From contig DBRU01000096.1 in the NCBI GenBank assembly GCA_002306375.1, positions 39,052-46,827 on the forward strand: a stretch of 7,776 nucleotides of DNA, read 5' to 3'. Below are positions 6,632 to 7,776 of the stretch, in pieces (position 1 is the first letter of the stretch; each line of letters starts with the position of its first letter). The position numbers and the translations under genes are program-made. The DNA comes from Faecalibacterium sp. UBA1360. GTDB taxonomy: Bacteria; Bacillota; Clostridia; Oscillospirales; Ruminococcaceae. Under the pieces are notes generated by a model, which saw only the letters and a program-made list of their open reading frames with translations, was not told where the DNA came from and did not search any database.

Positions 6632-7281
6632 TGCCGCGCCTGACCGACATCACCGAGACAAAAAAAGGCCGCTACGCGCTGTTTTTTGACGGCGAGTTCG
6701 CCTTTTCCCTGGACGCCGACACCTTCGCCGGCGCGGATATCCACCGGGACGATGAGCTGGAACCCTGGCAGGTGGAAGAGCTGCGCAAGAAAAGCGACAC
6801 CCGCCGCGCCCTGGATAAAGCCATGGACCTGCTGGCCCTGCGGGACCACGCCGCCGGAGAACTGTACCAGAAGCTGTGCCGCAAATTCGACGACCACAGC
6901 GCCGCCGCCGCGGTGGCCAAAGCCCGGGAACTGGGCCTGCTGGACGACGAGAACGTGGCCCGGCGCCGGGCTGCCGAGCTGCTGCGCAAGCGCAAGAGCC
7001 GGCGGGAGATCCTGGCCGACCTGGCCGCCAAGGGCATCGACCGGGACACCGCCGCCCGGGCCGTGGAGGCCCTTTGCCCCGACGACGGGGACGAGGACCC
7101 CGACCTGGCCAGCGCCCGGGCGCTGGTGGGGCGGCAGTATGCCTCCAAACTGGCGGCGGGCAAGACCCGGCAGGTGGCGGCCGCTTTGGCCCGGCGGGGC
7201 TTTTCCCGGGCGGTGATCCGCGCCGTTCTGGAGGAGGCCGCCGACGCCATGCAGGACGAAGAAGGGGACGGCTGCCCCTGA
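6631..7281 (+). CDS. recX: Regulatory protein RecX
   Basis: RecX binds RecA filaments and modulates, usually inhibits, their ATPase and strand exchange. The 216-residue protein has a beta-rich N-terminus (about 1-45, with KGRYALFFDGEFAFSL typical of Firmicute RecX) followed by tandem three-helix repeats from about 57 to 205. LALRDHAAGELYQKL (68-82) is the first repeat's recognisable block, ELGLLDDENVA (100-110) closes it, and KSRREILADLAAKG (122-135) begins the next. The start is fixed by the TGATG overlap with the recA stop (6629-6633). No good ribosome binding site precedes it, so it is probably translated by ribosomes finishing recA, which would keep RecX low and tied to RecA. The final residues, QDEEGDGCP, are acidic and likely disordered. 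Confidence 0.95.
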   Translation: MPRLTDITETKKGRYALFFDGEFAFSLDADTFAGADIHRDDELEPWQVEELRKKSDTRRALDKAMDLLALRDHAAGELYQKLCRKFDDHSAAAAVAKARELGLLDDENVARRRAAELLRKRKSRREILADLAAKGIDRDTAARAVEALCPDDGDEDPDLASARALVGRQYASKLAAGKTRQVAAALARRGFSRAVIRAVLEEAADAMQDEEGDGCP

Positions 7282-7315
7282 ATCTTTCCCCAATTTCATA
7301 CAAAAGGACGGACCC

Positions 7316-7776
7316 ATGACCAAAAACATTGCCATCATCTCCTTGGGCTGCCCCAAGAACCAGGTGGACGCCGACGTGTTCTGCCACGCCCTGCTCAAGG
7401 CCGGGCACCGCACCGTGGCCGACCCCGCCGAGGCCGACGTCATCATCATCAACACCTGCGGCTTCATCCAGTCCGCCAAGGAGGAAGCCATCGAGAACAT
7501 CCTCCTGGCCTGCCAGTGCAAGCAGGGCAACCCGGACCTCAAGGTCATCGTCACCGGCTGTTTGGCCGAGCGCTACAAGCAGCAGATCATGACCGAAATG
7601 CCCGAGGTGGACGCCGTGGTGGGCATCGGTTCCAACGCGGCGCTGCCCGCCATTCTGGAGCGGGTCTGCGCGGCCGGCGCCGACCGGGTGGAAAGCTACG
7701 GCCCCAAGACCGACATGCCCCTGGGCGGGGCGCGGGTCATTTCCACCCCGTCCCATTACGCTTACTTAAAGATCGC
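7316..7776 (+). CDS. rimO: Ribosomal protein uS12 methylthiotransferase RimO, 3' partial
   Basis: The frame opens at ATG 7316 and runs off the window after 153 full codons. RimO is a radical-SAM enzyme with two [4Fe-4S] clusters that adds a methylthio group to a conserved aspartate of ribosomal protein S12. The N-terminal UPF0004/MTTase domain is seen with its three cluster ligands: C12 in SLGCPKNQVD, C48 in NTCGFI and C82 in TGCLAE. The GCPKN and NTCGFI forms point to RimO rather than MiaB. The visible end, HYAYLKIA, lies just before where the radical-SAM CxxxCxxC motif is expected, so that motif and the TRAM domain are outside. AAAAGGA at 7302-7308 is a good ribosome binding site. The gene starts 34 bases after recX with no terminator or clear promoter between, so it probably shares the recA transcript. 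Confidence 0.95.
   Translation, partial: MTKNIAIISLGCPKNQVDADVFCHALLKAGHRTVADPAEADVIIINTCGFIQSAKEEAIENILLACQCKQGNPDLKVIVTGCLAERYKQQIMTEMPEVDAVVGIGSNAALPAILERVCAAGADRVESYGPKTDMPLGGARVISTPSHYAYLKI

Noticed and set aside
6388..7756. Overlapping minus-strand frames of 388 and 368 codons opposite recA, recX and rimO
   Set aside because: They cover well-identified plus-strand genes and give Pro/Gly/Arg-rich sequence with no domain.
1..7776. Mobile element, CRISPR array, tRNA/rRNA gene, toxin-antitoxin or defence system
   Set aside because: No transposase or integrase motif, no regularly spaced repeats, no cloverleaf or rRNA sequence recognised, and nearly every base is accounted for by core genes.

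Overview
The window is a gene-dense, entirely plus-strand stretch of a high-GC Firmicute, most likely a gut Clostridia of the Oscillospiraceae/Ruminococcaceae type (Faecalibacterium, Subdoligranulum or Gemmiger relatives). This rests on the DUF1385 (YqhQ)-prmC pair, on AAAGGAG-type ribosome binding sites before most genes, on the look of the proteins, and on coding DNA that by eye is about two thirds G+C. The taxonomic call is inference; no rRNA gene is present.

Layout. Bases 1-1294 hold the 3' part of a lipoprotein gene; its start lies upstream, but the lipobox is visible. After 28 bases comes an OmpR/PhoB-family response regulator (1323-2024), and after 24 more its membrane sensor histidine kinase (2049-3491). 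After 22 bases follows the multi-pass membrane protein YqhQ (3514-4470), which overlaps prmC by 8 bases (4463-5344). These five genes could be one transcript; no terminator or promoter is visible between them. A 129-base gap (5345-5473) is AT-rich in its first two thirds and carries a good sigma-A promoter with several inverted repeats, then a GC-rich palindrome in the leader. It drives recA (5474-6631), which is coupled to recX by a TGATG stop/start overlap (6631-7281). After 34 bases, rimO starts at 7316 and runs off the right edge.

How the genes work together. The lipoprotein, regulator and kinase look like an envelope-sensing module. PrmC (release-factor methylation) and RimO (S12 methylthiolation) both modify the translation machinery. 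RecA and its modulator RecX form the recombination/SOS pair. YqhQ has no role I can state.

I found no mobile element, CRISPR array, RNA gene, toxin-antitoxin pair or defence system. This is mostly core-genome sequence. The points most worth a second look are the recA control region, which has inverted repeats but no canonical Gram-positive LexA box, and the lipoprotein next to the two-component system.
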